NCBI GenBank assembly: GCA_945861295.1
Contig: CAMAUF010000063.1
Location: 1-8,898 of the forward strand
Source of the DNA: a bacterium
GTDB lineage: Bacteria > Chloroflexota > Dehalococcoidia > Tepidiformales > Tepidiformaceae
DNA: 8,898 nt
Direction of reading: 5' to 3'
Shown: in pieces, positions 1 to 5,853 of the stretch
Layout: each line of letters begins with the position of its first letter
Numbering within the stretch: the stretch's first letter is position 1
Notes under the pieces: generated by a model
What the model was told of the DNA's origin: nothing
Databases searched by the model: none
What the model saw: the letters and a program-made list of their open reading frames with translations, nothing else
Translations under genes and position numbers: made by a program

Positions 1-439
1 GAACTCGCCGGGCGGGAGCGTGACCGCCGGCCTCGCCGTCTACGACACGATGAACCTGGTGCGGCCGGACGTTTCGACCGTCTGCATCGGGATGGCGGCG
101 AGCATGGGCACAGTGCTGCTTTGCTCGGGGGCGAAGGGCAAGCGTTTCGCGCTACCGAACTCAACCATTCACCTCCACCAGGTGCTCGGCGGGGCGCAGG
201 GCCAGGCGCGCGACATCGAAATCCAGGCGCGCGAAACCCTGCGGCTACAGAAAGTGCTGCGGGAGATCATCCAGAAGAACACCGGCCAAACCATGGCCCG
301 GATCGAGCAAGACACCGACCGGGACTTTTATCTTGACCCGGCCGGGGCCAAGGATTACGGCTTGATCGACGACATCCTGGCGCGGGCCGGCCATGCCGAG
401 ATCAACGCCGCTACGCCGGCTGCGGTCCCCGCGGTGTAG
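1..439 (+). CDS. clpP: ATP-dependent Clp protease proteolytic subunit ClpP (5' end missing)
   Basis: This is the serine peptidase subunit of the Clp protease, which forms a double-heptamer barrel fed by a Clp ATPase such as ClpX or ClpC in the cytoplasm. The reading frame is open from base 2 and begins inside the family motif NSPGGSVTAG, so about 55 to 60 N-terminal residues lie outside the window; the GTG at 20 is an internal valine, not the start. The full catalytic triad is visible: Ser in GMAASMG (codon 101-103), His in LHQVLGGAQGQA (codon 176-178) and Asp as the last D of DTDRD (codon 323-325). The handle-region motif DIEIQARE and the ending KDYGLIDDIL are typical. The C-terminal tail is short and rich in Ala and Pro. 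clpX often follows clpP directly, but here the next complete gene (serS) is convergent, so the partner ATPase is elsewhere. Identification is firm; which ClpP paralogue it is cannot be told. Confidence 0.96.
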   Translation, partial: NSPGGSVTAGLAVYDTMNLVRPDVSTVCIGMAASMGTVLLCSGAKGKRFALPNSTIHLHQVLGGAQGQARDIEIQARETLRLQKVLREIIQKNTGQTMARIEQDTDRDFYLDPAGAKDYGLIDDILARAGHAEINAATPAAVPAV

Positions 440-468
440 CCACGTCAATGCGCCCGCGCTACGCGAGG

Positions 469-505
469 ATCGTCACCGGCAGGTACGGTGAGCCGGGCTG
501 ACGAT
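469..505. terminator. possible hairpin between convergent clpP and serS transcription units
   Basis: ATCGTCA at 469-475 is the exact reverse complement of TGACGAT at 499-505, and inside it CGGC (477-480) can pair with GCCG (492-495). A competing 6-bp stem, TCACCG (473-478) with CGGTGA (486-491), uses the same bases. The position 30 bases after the clpP stop and in a convergent gap suits a transcription end for clpP. No T-run follows on either strand, so an intrinsic terminator is only a possibility. Confidence 0.25.
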
Positions 506-631
506 GAGCCGCTGGTTGCGGGGGTCGATGAGCACGTCCATGTACTCCATCGGGATGGCGCCCAGGAGCGGCTGCCCGTCGCCGGGGAGGACGGATCGCC
601 TCGACAATCGTCGAGCGGATACCATACCCAT
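473..631 (-). pseudogene. remnant of a retroviral-type (clan AA) aspartic protease
   Basis: Just downstream of serS on the same strand is a 52-codon frame, ATG at 631-629, TGA at 475-473. Its C-terminal 30 residues, centred on QPLLGAIPMEYMDVLIDP and then NQRLIVSPAH, match what I recall of the C-terminal end of small bacterial clan AA aspartic proteases, including the LLG element and the (V/L)(I/V)DP-x-x-x-x-LIV ending. Those proteins are about 120 residues and carry a catalytic DTG(A/S) near residue 25 to 30, which is absent here. The first residues, MGMV, also resemble the usual family start, so the simplest reading is an in-frame internal deletion of about 70 codons that removed the active site and the middle of the fold. 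No ribosome binding site precedes the ATG. The assignment is from memory of the family; a short unrelated peptide gene is the alternative. Confidence 0.55.
600..615. repeat. perfect 6-bp inverted repeat at the remnant's presumed junction
   Basis: CTCGAC (600-605) and GTCGAG (610-615) are reverse complements separated by AATC. The repeat lies in the aspartic protease remnant between its MGMV start and the recognisable C-terminal part, about where the missing middle would have been. It is short, and in GC-rich DNA such a repeat can occur by chance. No T-run follows, so it does not look like an intrinsic terminator for serS, whose stop is 34 to 36 bases away. Confidence 0.3.
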
Positions 632-648
632 GGGGGCAGCATACCGCG

Positions 649-1920
649 TCAGGCGTGGCCGATCACGTCCGTGCCCATGTACGGGCGCAGCACTTCGGGG
701 ACGGCGATCGTGCCATCCTCCCGCTGGTAATTCTCCATGATGGCGACCACCATGCGCGGCAGGGCGAGGCCCGACATGTTCAGCAGGTGCGGAAAGCGCG
801 GCCCCGCATCCAACGCCGGGCGGTAGCGAATGTTCGCCCGGTGCGCCTGGAAGTCGAGGCAGTTCGAACCGGAACTGACTTCGAGCCACTCGCCGGCGCC
901 GGGAGACCAGACCTCGAGGTCGACGGTTTTGGCGCTGTTGAAGCCGATGTCGCCGCTGCACAGCGCCAGGACGCGGTAGGTCAACCCGAGCATCTCGATC
1001 AGCGCGCGGGCTTGGGTGACGAGGCGCTGGAACTCGCGTTCGCTTTGGTCCGGCTCGCAGTAGACGAACATTTCGACCTTTTCGAATTGGTGGACGCGCT
1101 TGATGCCGCGGACATCCCGGCCGGCCGCCATCTTCTCGCGACGAAAGCAGGGCGTGTGGGCGACGTAGCGCAGCGGCAACATGCCGGGCGGCAGGATCTC
1201 GTCGCGGTAGAGGTTGACGAAGGCGACCTCGGCGGTCGGGATCAGAAAATAGTCTTCCTCGTGGTCTTTGTAGAGGTTGTCGCGAAACTTCGGCAGTTGG
1301 CCGGAGGCGAACAACGAGGCCTCAGTCAGCATGTACGGCAGGTAGTGCTCTTGAAAGCCGGCCTTGATGTTCTCGTTGAGGAAGAACTGGATCAGCGCGC
1401 GATGAAGGCGTGCGAGGCCCGCGCGCATCACGAAGAAGCGGCTGCCAGACATCTTGACGCCGCGCTCGAAATCGAGCGCGCCGAGGTCGGGGCCGAGTTC
1501 CCAGTGCGGCTTCGGCACGAAGTCGAACTTCGGCAGATCGCCAACCGTTTCGACGACGATGTTGGCGCTTTCGTCCGGGCCATCCGGGACGCTCGGGTCG
1601 ATGATGTTCGGCACTTCGAGGAGGAGGCGGTTCAGGTCGCTTTCGGTAGCCTTGAGGTCGACATCGAGGACGTCGATCCGGTCCCCGACGCCGCGCATCT
1701 CGTCGATCTTGGCCTGACGGGCAACCGCATCTTTACCGGCGGCGCCGATCTCCTTGGACACCGCGTTGCGGCGCGCGCGGAGGGCCTCGACGTCTTGCAG
1801 CAGCCGGCGTCGCGTGTCGTCGAGGTCGAGAATGCGGTCGATGGGGGCCGTCGTATTGCGCCGCGAGAGATCGCTCTTCACCCGGTCGGTGTGGTCACGG
1901 ATGAATTGGATGCTCAGCAT
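649..1920 (-). CDS. serS: Seryl-tRNA synthetase
   Basis: SerRS activates serine with ATP and loads it on tRNA-Ser (and on tRNA-Sec where present) in the cytoplasm. The 423-residue length is normal. Residues about 28-100 form the long antiparallel coiled-coil arm that grips the tRNA variable arm, rich in charged heptads. The class II core follows: TAEV at 229-232, motif 2 running from FRRE (259-262) through AGRDVRG to HQFEKVE, GDIGFNSAKTVDLEVW at 323-338, and motif 3 NMSGLALPR at 381-389 with its conserved Arg. Motif 3 normally reads NGSGLAxxR and the earlier segment normally SSCSN; here they read NMSG and SSGSN, probably lineage variation. The ATG start is supported by AAGGAG seven bases upstream (1928-1933). 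Its first 26 bases overlap the end of the NUDIX gene, so the two are cotranscribed and probably translationally coupled. It is the last intact gene of the greA-lysS-NUDIX-serS operon. Confidence 0.97.
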   Translation of the reverse strand: MLSIQFIRDHTDRVKSDLSRRNTTAPIDRILDLDDTRRRLLQDVEALRARRNAVSKEIGAAGKDAVARQAKIDEMRGVGDRIDVLDVDLKATESDLNRLLLEVPNIIDPSVPDGPDESANIVVETVGDLPKFDFVPKPHWELGPDLGALDFERGVKMSGSRFFVMRAGLARLHRALIQFFLNENIKAGFQEHYLPYMLTEASLFASGQLPKFRDNLYKDHEEDYFLIPTAEVAFVNLYRDEILPPGMLPLRYVAHTPCFRREKMAAGRDVRGIKRVHQFEKVEMFVYCEPDQSEREFQRLVTQARALIEMLGLTYRVLALCSGDIGFNSAKTVDLEVWSPGAGEWLEVSSGSNCLDFQAHRANIRYRPALDAGPRFPHLLNMSGLALPRMVVAIMENYQREDGTIAVPEVLRPYMGTDVIGHA

Positions 1921-2455
1921 GGTCGTGCTCCTTGGCGGCGGCGATGGCCTGGATCGCGAGGAGCCTAACGTCCTCGGCGATGCCTACGAGCGTACCATCG
2001 GGCGCGGGGAGGGAGAACGCCGCGCTCAGGTCGCGCGCGGTGAGCCACCGATGGGCGATGCCGCCCGGCATCGGCGCGTCAAAGGCGACCGGGCCGGCGG
2101 GCCGCGTGAAGTAGACGCAGTCGATGTGCTGGTGGAAGGGCTGGCCCGCCGCGTTGATATCTTCGATCAGGATCACGGCGGGCGGCGGGAGCACGCGGAC
2201 GCCGACGACGTCAACGTCGATCAGGGCGGCCGGCGGGATGACCTCGACGGCGATGCCGGACTCTTCCTCAGCTTCGCGCAACGCGGCCTCGACGGGATCC
2301 TCGTTGGGTTCGCAGTGGCCGCCCGGGGGCAGCCACATGCTCAGTTTGCGGTGCCACATCAACAGCGTGCGGCCCTCGGCGACGATGTAGGCCGTGGCCG
2401 TGAAGTGCCGGACCAGCACCGGCGAATCCTCGCCCTCGTCAAGCTCGGCAGTCAC
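1895..2455 (-). CDS. NUDIX hydrolase
   Basis: NUDIX enzymes cleave nucleoside diphosphates linked to another group, using Mg2+ bound by the box glutamates. The box is complete at residues 46-68: G46, five residues, E52, seven residues, then REAEEESGI with R60, E61, E64, E65 and G67. Before it stand a first beta strand (TATAYIVAEGRTLLMW) and WLPPGGH. The substrate cannot be deduced; Ap4A, ADP-ribose and oxidised nucleotides are all possible. The longest frame starts with GTG at 2455, overlapping the lysS stop as GTGA, but the only nearby AAGGA touches that GTG with no spacing. A second GTG (2419-2417) is preceded at a normal distance by the purine-rich GAGGGCGAGG and removes only 12 acidic residues lying before the fold, so the true start may be there. 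The last 26 bases overlap serS and contain its ribosome binding site, which explains the odd His-rich tail. Confidence 0.9.
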   Translation of the reverse strand: MTAELDEGEDSPVLVRHFTATAYIVAEGRTLLMWHRKLSMWLPPGGHCEPNEDPVEAALREAEEESGIAVEVIPPAALIDVDVVGVRVLPPPAVILIEDINAAGQPFHQHIDCVYFTRPAGPVAFDAPMPGGIAHRWLTARDLSAAFSLPAPDGTLVGIAEDVRLLAIQAIAAAKEHDHAEHPIHP

Positions 2456-3921
2456 TCCTTAACCGTCTTATGTTGCGGAAAGAGGATGACCTCGCGGATC
2501 GTCGGTTGGCCGGTCAGGATCATGAGCAAGCGGTCGATGCCCATGCCAAAGCCGCCCGTCGGCGGCATCCCGTGCTCGAGGGCGAAGAGGAAGTCCTCGT
2601 CCATCAGCTCGGCTTCGTCGTCACCAGCGGCCTTGAGCGCCAACTGTTCTTCGAAGCGGACGCGCTGCTCGACGGGATCGTTCAGCTCCGTGTACGCGTT
2701 CCCGGCCTCGAACCCGCCCATGAAGATCTCCCAGCGCTCGACCAGCCGCGGATTGCCAGGCTTGCTCTTGGCGAGTGGCGAGATCTCGATGGGATAGTCC
2801 ATCAGGAAGGTCGGTTGGATCAGGTTGGGCTCGACATAGGCCGACATCGCCTCATCGCAGAGCTTGCCGTAGCCGGCCGTGGGCGCGAAGTCCACCTTCC
2901 GGCGGCGCAACTCCGCCCCGAGGGTGGCAACGTCTGGGAAGGCGTCCAAGTCGAGGGCGCCGTACTCCCGCAGGGCATCATGGAAGGTGACGCGGCGCCA
3001 GGGCCGGGCGAGGCTGATTTCGTGACCGCGAAACGCGAAGGTAGTCGTCCCCAGCACATTCTCGGCCACGCCCGAGACCATTTCTTCGACCATCGCCGCG
3101 ACATCGTTGTAGTCGGCGTAGGCCTCGTAGGTTTCGATCATGGTGAACTCGGGGTTGTACTTCGCCCCGAGTCCTTCGTTCCGAAAGATGCGGCCCATTT
3201 CGTAGACCTTGTCGAAGCCGCCGACGACCAACCGCTTCAGGTGCAACTCGAGGCTGATCCGGAGGAACCGGTCCTCGCCCAGCGCGTTGAAGTGGGTGAC
3301 GAACGGCCGGGCCGCGGCGCCGCCCGCCGCCTCCTGCAGCACAGGCGTTTCGACTTCGAGGAAGCCGCGGTCATCCAGGAAGCGGCGGATGGCGGCGACG
3401 ACCTTCGAGCGCACCGTGAAGACGCGGCGCGTCTCTTCATTCGCCATCAAGTCGAGGTAGCGCCGGCGCTGGCGGATCTCAGCATCCGCGAGGCCGTGGT
3501 ACTTCTCCGGCGGGGCATGGAGGGCTTTGGTCAACATCGTCCAGGCCGTCCCGGCGACGGTCGGCTGGCCGGTGCGCGTCCGGATCGGGCTCCCGTGGAC
3601 GCCGATGAAGTCGCCAAAGTCGATCAGCTTCAGCGAGTCGTAGTCGGCGAGGCTGTTCTGGCGAAAGAGGACCTGGATGCGGCCGCTGCCGTCGCGCAAG
3701 TCGAGGAACGTCGCCTTGCCTTGGTCCCGGCGGCCGACTACGCGGCCCGTCACGTCCACTTCGAGGTCAGCCCCTTCGGTGCGGTCGGGCGGCCAAGCCT
3801 CGACGATCTGGTTGACAGCGTCGGCGGTGTGGCTGCGGGCGACGCGCGGCGGGTAGGGGTCGGTGCCGCGCGCCCGGAGCGCTTCGGCCTTGGCTATACG
3901 TTGGGCGGCGAGTTCATCCAT
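2452..3921 (-). CDS. lysS: Lysyl-tRNA synthetase, class II
   Basis: LysRS charges tRNA-Lys with lysine in the cytoplasm; bacterial class II enzymes of this family are also known makers of diadenosine tetraphosphate. At 489 residues it is full length. An N-terminal OB-fold for the anticodon spans about 54-130 (VDVTGRVVGRR, then FLDLRDGSGRIQVLF). The catalytic core shows motif 1 near 178-200, ARPFVTHFNAL at 204-214, motif 2 with FRNEG and NPEFTMIE at 246-263, the lysine-pocket elements PIEISPLAK (377-385) and GNAYTELNDP (407-416), and motif 3 GMGIDRLLM at 459-467. The ending REVILFPQ is typical. The ATG is well supported by AAGGAG six bases upstream. The gene follows greA after 53 bases and its stop overlaps the longest NUDIX start. 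An upstream hairpin partly covers its ribosome binding site. Confidence 0.98.
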   Translation of the reverse strand: MDELAAQRIAKAEALRARGTDPYPPRVARSHTADAVNQIVEAWPPDRTEGADLEVDVTGRVVGRRDQGKATFLDLRDGSGRIQVLFRQNSLADYDSLKLIDFGDFIGVHGSPIRTRTGQPTVAGTAWTMLTKALHAPPEKYHGLADAEIRQRRRYLDLMANEETRRVFTVRSKVVAAIRRFLDDRGFLEVETPVLQEAAGGAAARPFVTHFNALGEDRFLRISLELHLKRLVVGGFDKVYEMGRIFRNEGLGAKYNPEFTMIETYEAYADYNDVAAMVEEMVSGVAENVLGTTTFAFRGHEISLARPWRRVTFHDALREYGALDLDAFPDVATLGAELRRRKVDFAPTAGYGKLCDEAMSAYVEPNLIQPTFLMDYPIEISPLAKSKPGNPRLVERWEIFMGGFEAGNAYTELNDPVEQRVRFEEQLALKAAGDDEAELMDEDFLFALEHGMPPTGGFGMGIDRLLMILTGQPTIREVILFPQHKTVKE

Positions 3922-3930
3922 TGGCTACTC

Positions 3931-3959
3931 CTTGCGGCGGCAGGCGCCGCCGAGGCAAG
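3931..3959 (-). promoter_or_regulatory. hairpin in the greA-lysS gap that overlaps the lysS ribosome binding site
   Basis: CGGCGGC (3935-3941) and GCCGCCG (3946-3952) form a perfect 7-bp stem with a 4-base loop. It can be extended by CTTG (3931-3934) pairing with CAAG (3956-3959) past a 3-base bulge. On the minus-strand transcript the 3' side of the stem ends in CAAG, whose AAG is the first half of the lysS AAGGAG. The structure could therefore modulate lysS translation, or act as a processing or attenuation point between greA and lysS. There is no T-run on the minus strand after the stem, so an ordinary terminator is unlikely. Pairing is read by eye; energy was not computed. Confidence 0.45.
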
Positions 3960-3974
3960 CGCCAATCAATCCGG

Positions 3975-4442
3975 CTAATCGATCTTCAGGATCTTCAGCT
4001 TCACGACGCCGCGCGGGGCGTTGACATCGACAAAATCGCCGGCGGCGCGACCAAGAAGCGCGGCGCCGACCGGGGAATCGCTCGAAATCCGGCCGTGGGC
4101 GGCATCGGCTTCGGGCGCGCTCACGATCTGGTAGCTGCGCTGCTTGCCATCCTGCTCAACTTCCACGCCACTGCCGATGACGACGCGGCCCGAACGGTGG
4201 ACGCCCGTCTGGTCGAGGACGGTCGCCCGCCGCAGTATGTCCTCGATTTCGAGGACGCGGCCTTCGACCATGCCCTGTTCGAGCTTGGCGTCATCGTACT
4301 CAGCGTCGTTCTGGCTCGTCCCCTGCTCCTGGGAGGCGTGGAGACGCTCGGCGACCGCCCGCCGCCGGGCACGGAGGCCGTCGAGTTCCTGCTCAAGCCG
4401 GGACTTGCCCTCACGAGTGAGCGGCACGGGTTTGTCCGCCAT
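3975..4442 (-). CDS. greA: Transcript cleavage factor GreA
   Basis: Gre factors enter the RNA polymerase secondary channel and stimulate cleavage of backtracked RNA. The 155-residue product has the two family parts: an N-terminal antiparallel coiled coil (about 1-75, with AEYDDAKLEQGMVEGRVLEIE on the second helix) and a C-terminal FKBP-like domain (about 80-155, with SYQIV, EAD, ISSDSPVGAALLGRAAGD and the VKLKIL ending). The start chosen is ATG (4442-4440, product MADKPV), which fits the usual family N-terminus; an in-frame GTG at 4457 would add five residues (MGRKI). Both have weak ribosome binding sites, GGAAG close to the ATG being the better. Oddly, the coiled-coil tip reads GTSQNDAEY where E. 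coli GreA has GDLKENAEY, so both canonical acidic tip residues (Asp41 and Glu44) become Thr and Asn, with one Asp at the neighbouring position. First gene of the minus-strand operon. Confidence 0.95.
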   Translation of the reverse strand: MADKPVPLTREGKSRLEQELDGLRARRRAVAERLHASQEQGTSQNDAEYDDAKLEQGMVEGRVLEIEDILRRATVLDQTGVHRSGRVVIGSGVEVEQDGKQRSYQIVSAPEADAAHGRISSDSPVGAALLGRAAGDFVDVNAPRGVVKLKILKID

Positions 4443-4468
4443 AATCTTCCGCCCCACGTCGACAATCG

Positions 4469-4488
4469 GTCGTCAAAGTTTGGACGAC
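4469..4488 (-). promoter_or_regulatory. small hairpin in the greA leader
   Basis: GTCGTC (4469-4474) and GACGAC (4483-4488) form a perfect 6-bp stem with an 8-base loop; AAA and TTT inside the loop could pair further. If the proposed promoter is right, the hairpin is in the 5' leader of the greA transcript, about 27 bases before the ATG. It might stabilise the mRNA or affect early elongation. No T-run follows, and the function is unknown. Confidence 0.3.
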
Positions 4489-4519
4489 TGAGCGCCGGAA
4501 GCGGCTTCAGTCAACGATC

Positions 4520-4549
4520 AGTATACGGCCCGCCCCTAACGCTCGCCAA
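4520..4549 (-). promoter_or_regulatory. sigma70-type promoter for the greA-lysS-NUDIX-serS operon
   Basis: On the minus strand a -35 box TTGGCG (4549-4544) and a -10 box TATACT (4525-4520) are separated by 18 bases. They match the consensus at 4 of 6 and 5 of 6 positions. Transcription would start near 4512 and give a leader of about 70 bases before the greA ATG. It sits in the divergent gap between greA and the HtrA-like gene. I see no equally good promoter facing the HtrA-like gene; a weak TAGCCT at 4555-4560 is spaced as for a leaderless transcript, without a convincing -35. Confidence 0.55.
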
Positions 4550-4567
4550 TTTGGTAGCCTGCGCAGG

Positions 4568-5794
4568 ATGAACCCTGACGATGAACCGCCGGCATTTTCG
4601 CGGAAGGCCACGAGCCAGCTTGATTGGCAGGCGTCCCTTGGGCCGGCCGACGGCGAATCGGCCACGGCGCCCTCCGTGGGAGGCCCTTCAAGTCCGGTGA
4701 GGGCGCCGATCCGGGCTTCGCTGCTGGCGCTGGTCGCTGTGGTCGGCGCGGTCGCCGGAGCGGCTGGCGGGGCGGGCGTCGCGCTGCTCTTCGACAAAGA
4801 CGAGGTGCTGTCGGTTCCGGCTCAGCCCGGGGGCGTGGCGACCAAGCTCAGCATCGAGCAGACGGGCGCGATCGTCACAGTGGCGAACGATCGACGCGCC
4901 ACGATCGTGCGCATCGAAAGCACGCGGCGCGGGCCTTCCGGCATTGAACGCGATGTGGGAAGCGGCGTCATTTTCGACAGAGCGGGCCATATCGTCACCA
5001 ACGCCCACGTCGTATTGGGTACGGAGACGCTGAAGGTGATCCTGGCCGACGGTAGCGAACGACCGGCGATCCTCGTGGGGCATGACGCTCCATTCTCGGA
5101 CCTGGCCGTCCTTCAAATTGGCCCGGTCGAGATCACGCCAGCCCCGATGGGGGACTCAGCGGCGTTGCGGCTGGGCGAAGCGGTGATCGCGATCGGAAAC
5201 CCCCTGTCCGAGTTCGAGGGTTCGGTCACGGTCGGGGTTGTTTCGGGCGTCAACCGGTCGCGGACATTCGACGGAGTCCGGCACGACGACTACATCCAAA
5301 CGGACGCCGCCCTCAACAACGGCAACAGCGGCGGCGGCTTGTTCAATTTACGCGGCGAGTTCATCGGGATGCCGACCCTCGTCCTTCGGCTCACGGCCAG
5401 CCGGGCGCCGGTGGAAGGGATCGGCTTCGCTATCCCGTCCGCGACGGTGACGAGGATCGCGTCCGCTATCATCCAAAACGGGGGCGCTATCCCTCGGCCA
5501 ACGTTGGGCGTGGAGCACCTCGACCTCACACCCGAGGTCATCCAGCGCGCGGGCCGGCTGAGCGCGGAGACGGGGGCGCTCGTGACGTCGGTCCGAGCCG
5601 GCGGGCCCGGGGCGATTGCGGGGCTTCAAGCCGGGGACATCGTCCAGACGCTCGACGCCAAACCAGTCGACCGCGACCACCCGCTCCTGAACGGGTTGGC
5701 GCTCCTGGCGCCCGGGGATTCGGTGCGGGTTGTCCTCAATCGCAACGGCCGGATAATCGAAGTCGTAGTACGGCTCGGGGCAAGAGAGTCATGA
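4568..5794 (+). CDS. membrane-anchored HtrA/DegP-type serine protease with PDZ domain
   Basis: Proteases of this family degrade or refold damaged proteins outside the cytoplasm and often take part in envelope stress responses. The 408-residue product has a Pro- and acid-rich cytoplasmic N-terminus (1-45), one membrane segment (about 50-75, Ala/Val/Gly rich), a trypsin-like domain (about 105-305) and one C-terminal PDZ domain (about 310-405). The triad is intact: His147 in TNAHVV, Asp178 in FSDLAVL and Ser254 in GNSGG. The active-site loop reads GNSGGG where most relatives have GNSGGP. The PDZ part shows GPGAIAGLQAGDIVQTLD. No cleavable signal peptide or lipobox is evident, so it is probably anchored with the protease on the outer face. 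The ATG has no spaced ribosome binding site (GCAGG abuts it), so a leaderless start is possible. First gene of the plus-strand series; its stop overlaps a mini-ORF as ATGA. Confidence 0.94.
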   Translation: MNPDDEPPAFSRKATSQLDWQASLGPADGESATAPSVGGPSSPVRAPIRASLLALVAVVGAVAGAAGGAGVALLFDKDEVLSVPAQPGGVATKLSIEQTGAIVTVANDRRATIVRIESTRRGPSGIERDVGSGVIFDRAGHIVTNAHVVLGTETLKVILADGSERPAILVGHDAPFSDLAVLQIGPVEITPAPMGDSAALRLGEAVIAIGNPLSEFEGSVTVGVVSGVNRSRTFDGVRHDDYIQTDAALNNGNSGGGLFNLRGEFIGMPTLVLRLTASRAPVEGIGFAIPSATVTRIASAIIQNGGAIPRPTLGVEHLDLTPEVIQRAGRLSAETGALVTSVRAGGPGAIAGLQAGDIVQTLDAKPVDRDHPLLNGLALLAPGDSVRVVLNRNGRIIEVVVRLGARES

Positions 5795-5853
5795 CCGTCG
5801 CGGGCGGACAGGGCATGCGGCGCCGCCGCTCAGAGCCCGAGAGGAGACCATGA
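5791..5853 (+). CDS. 20-codon mini-ORF coupling the HtrA-like gene to the next gene
   Basis: An ATG at 5791 overlaps the HtrA-like stop (ATGA) and opens a 20-codon frame. Its TGA at 5851-5853 overlaps the ATG of the GH18-like gene, again as ATGA. AAGAGAG two bases upstream is a plausible if tight ribosome binding site. The peptide begins MTVAGGQGM and continues with an Arg-rich stretch. Its start resembles that of the downstream protein (MTRRGGGQGL), and the DNA shares GGCGGACAGGG at 5803-5813 and 5865-5875, so the gap may have arisen by a short imperfect duplication that shifted frame. It could act as a translational relay, but it may equally be untranslated. Confidence 0.3.
   Translation: MTVAGGQGMRRRRSEPERRP

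Noticed and set aside
632..961. Upstream extension of the aspartic protease frame into serS (minus strand)
   Set aside because: The frame stays open but the translation is Arg- and His-rich without protease features and lies entirely inside serS in another frame, so the remnant is limited to 473-631.
655..1968. A 437-codon open frame on the plus strand opposite serS
   Set aside because: It mirrors the serS codon pattern, as expected in GC-rich DNA where the opposite strand lacks stops. The translation is dominated by Ala, Arg, Asp, Glu and Val with no recognisable domain, while serS on the other strand has full motifs.
1754..2797. A 347-codon plus-strand frame spanning parts of serS, the NUDIX gene and lysS
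   Set aside because: It crosses three real genes on the other strand, its translation is low in structure and rich in Arg and Ser, and it has no start signal of note.
2470..3978. A 502-codon open frame on the plus strand opposite lysS
   Set aside because: Same cause: composition-driven antisense frame with no domain, fully covered by a well-supported LysRS gene.
4443..4567. T-box or other amino-acid riboswitch ahead of the synthetase operon
   Set aside because: The proposed leader is only about 70 bases and contains one short stem; there is no T-box consensus or specifier structure and no terminator/antiterminator pair.
5817..5826. Perfect palindrome GCGGCGCCGC in the gap before the GH18-like gene
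   Set aside because: Ten bases of pure GC are expected by chance at this composition, and the element is inside the mini-ORF with no partner site.
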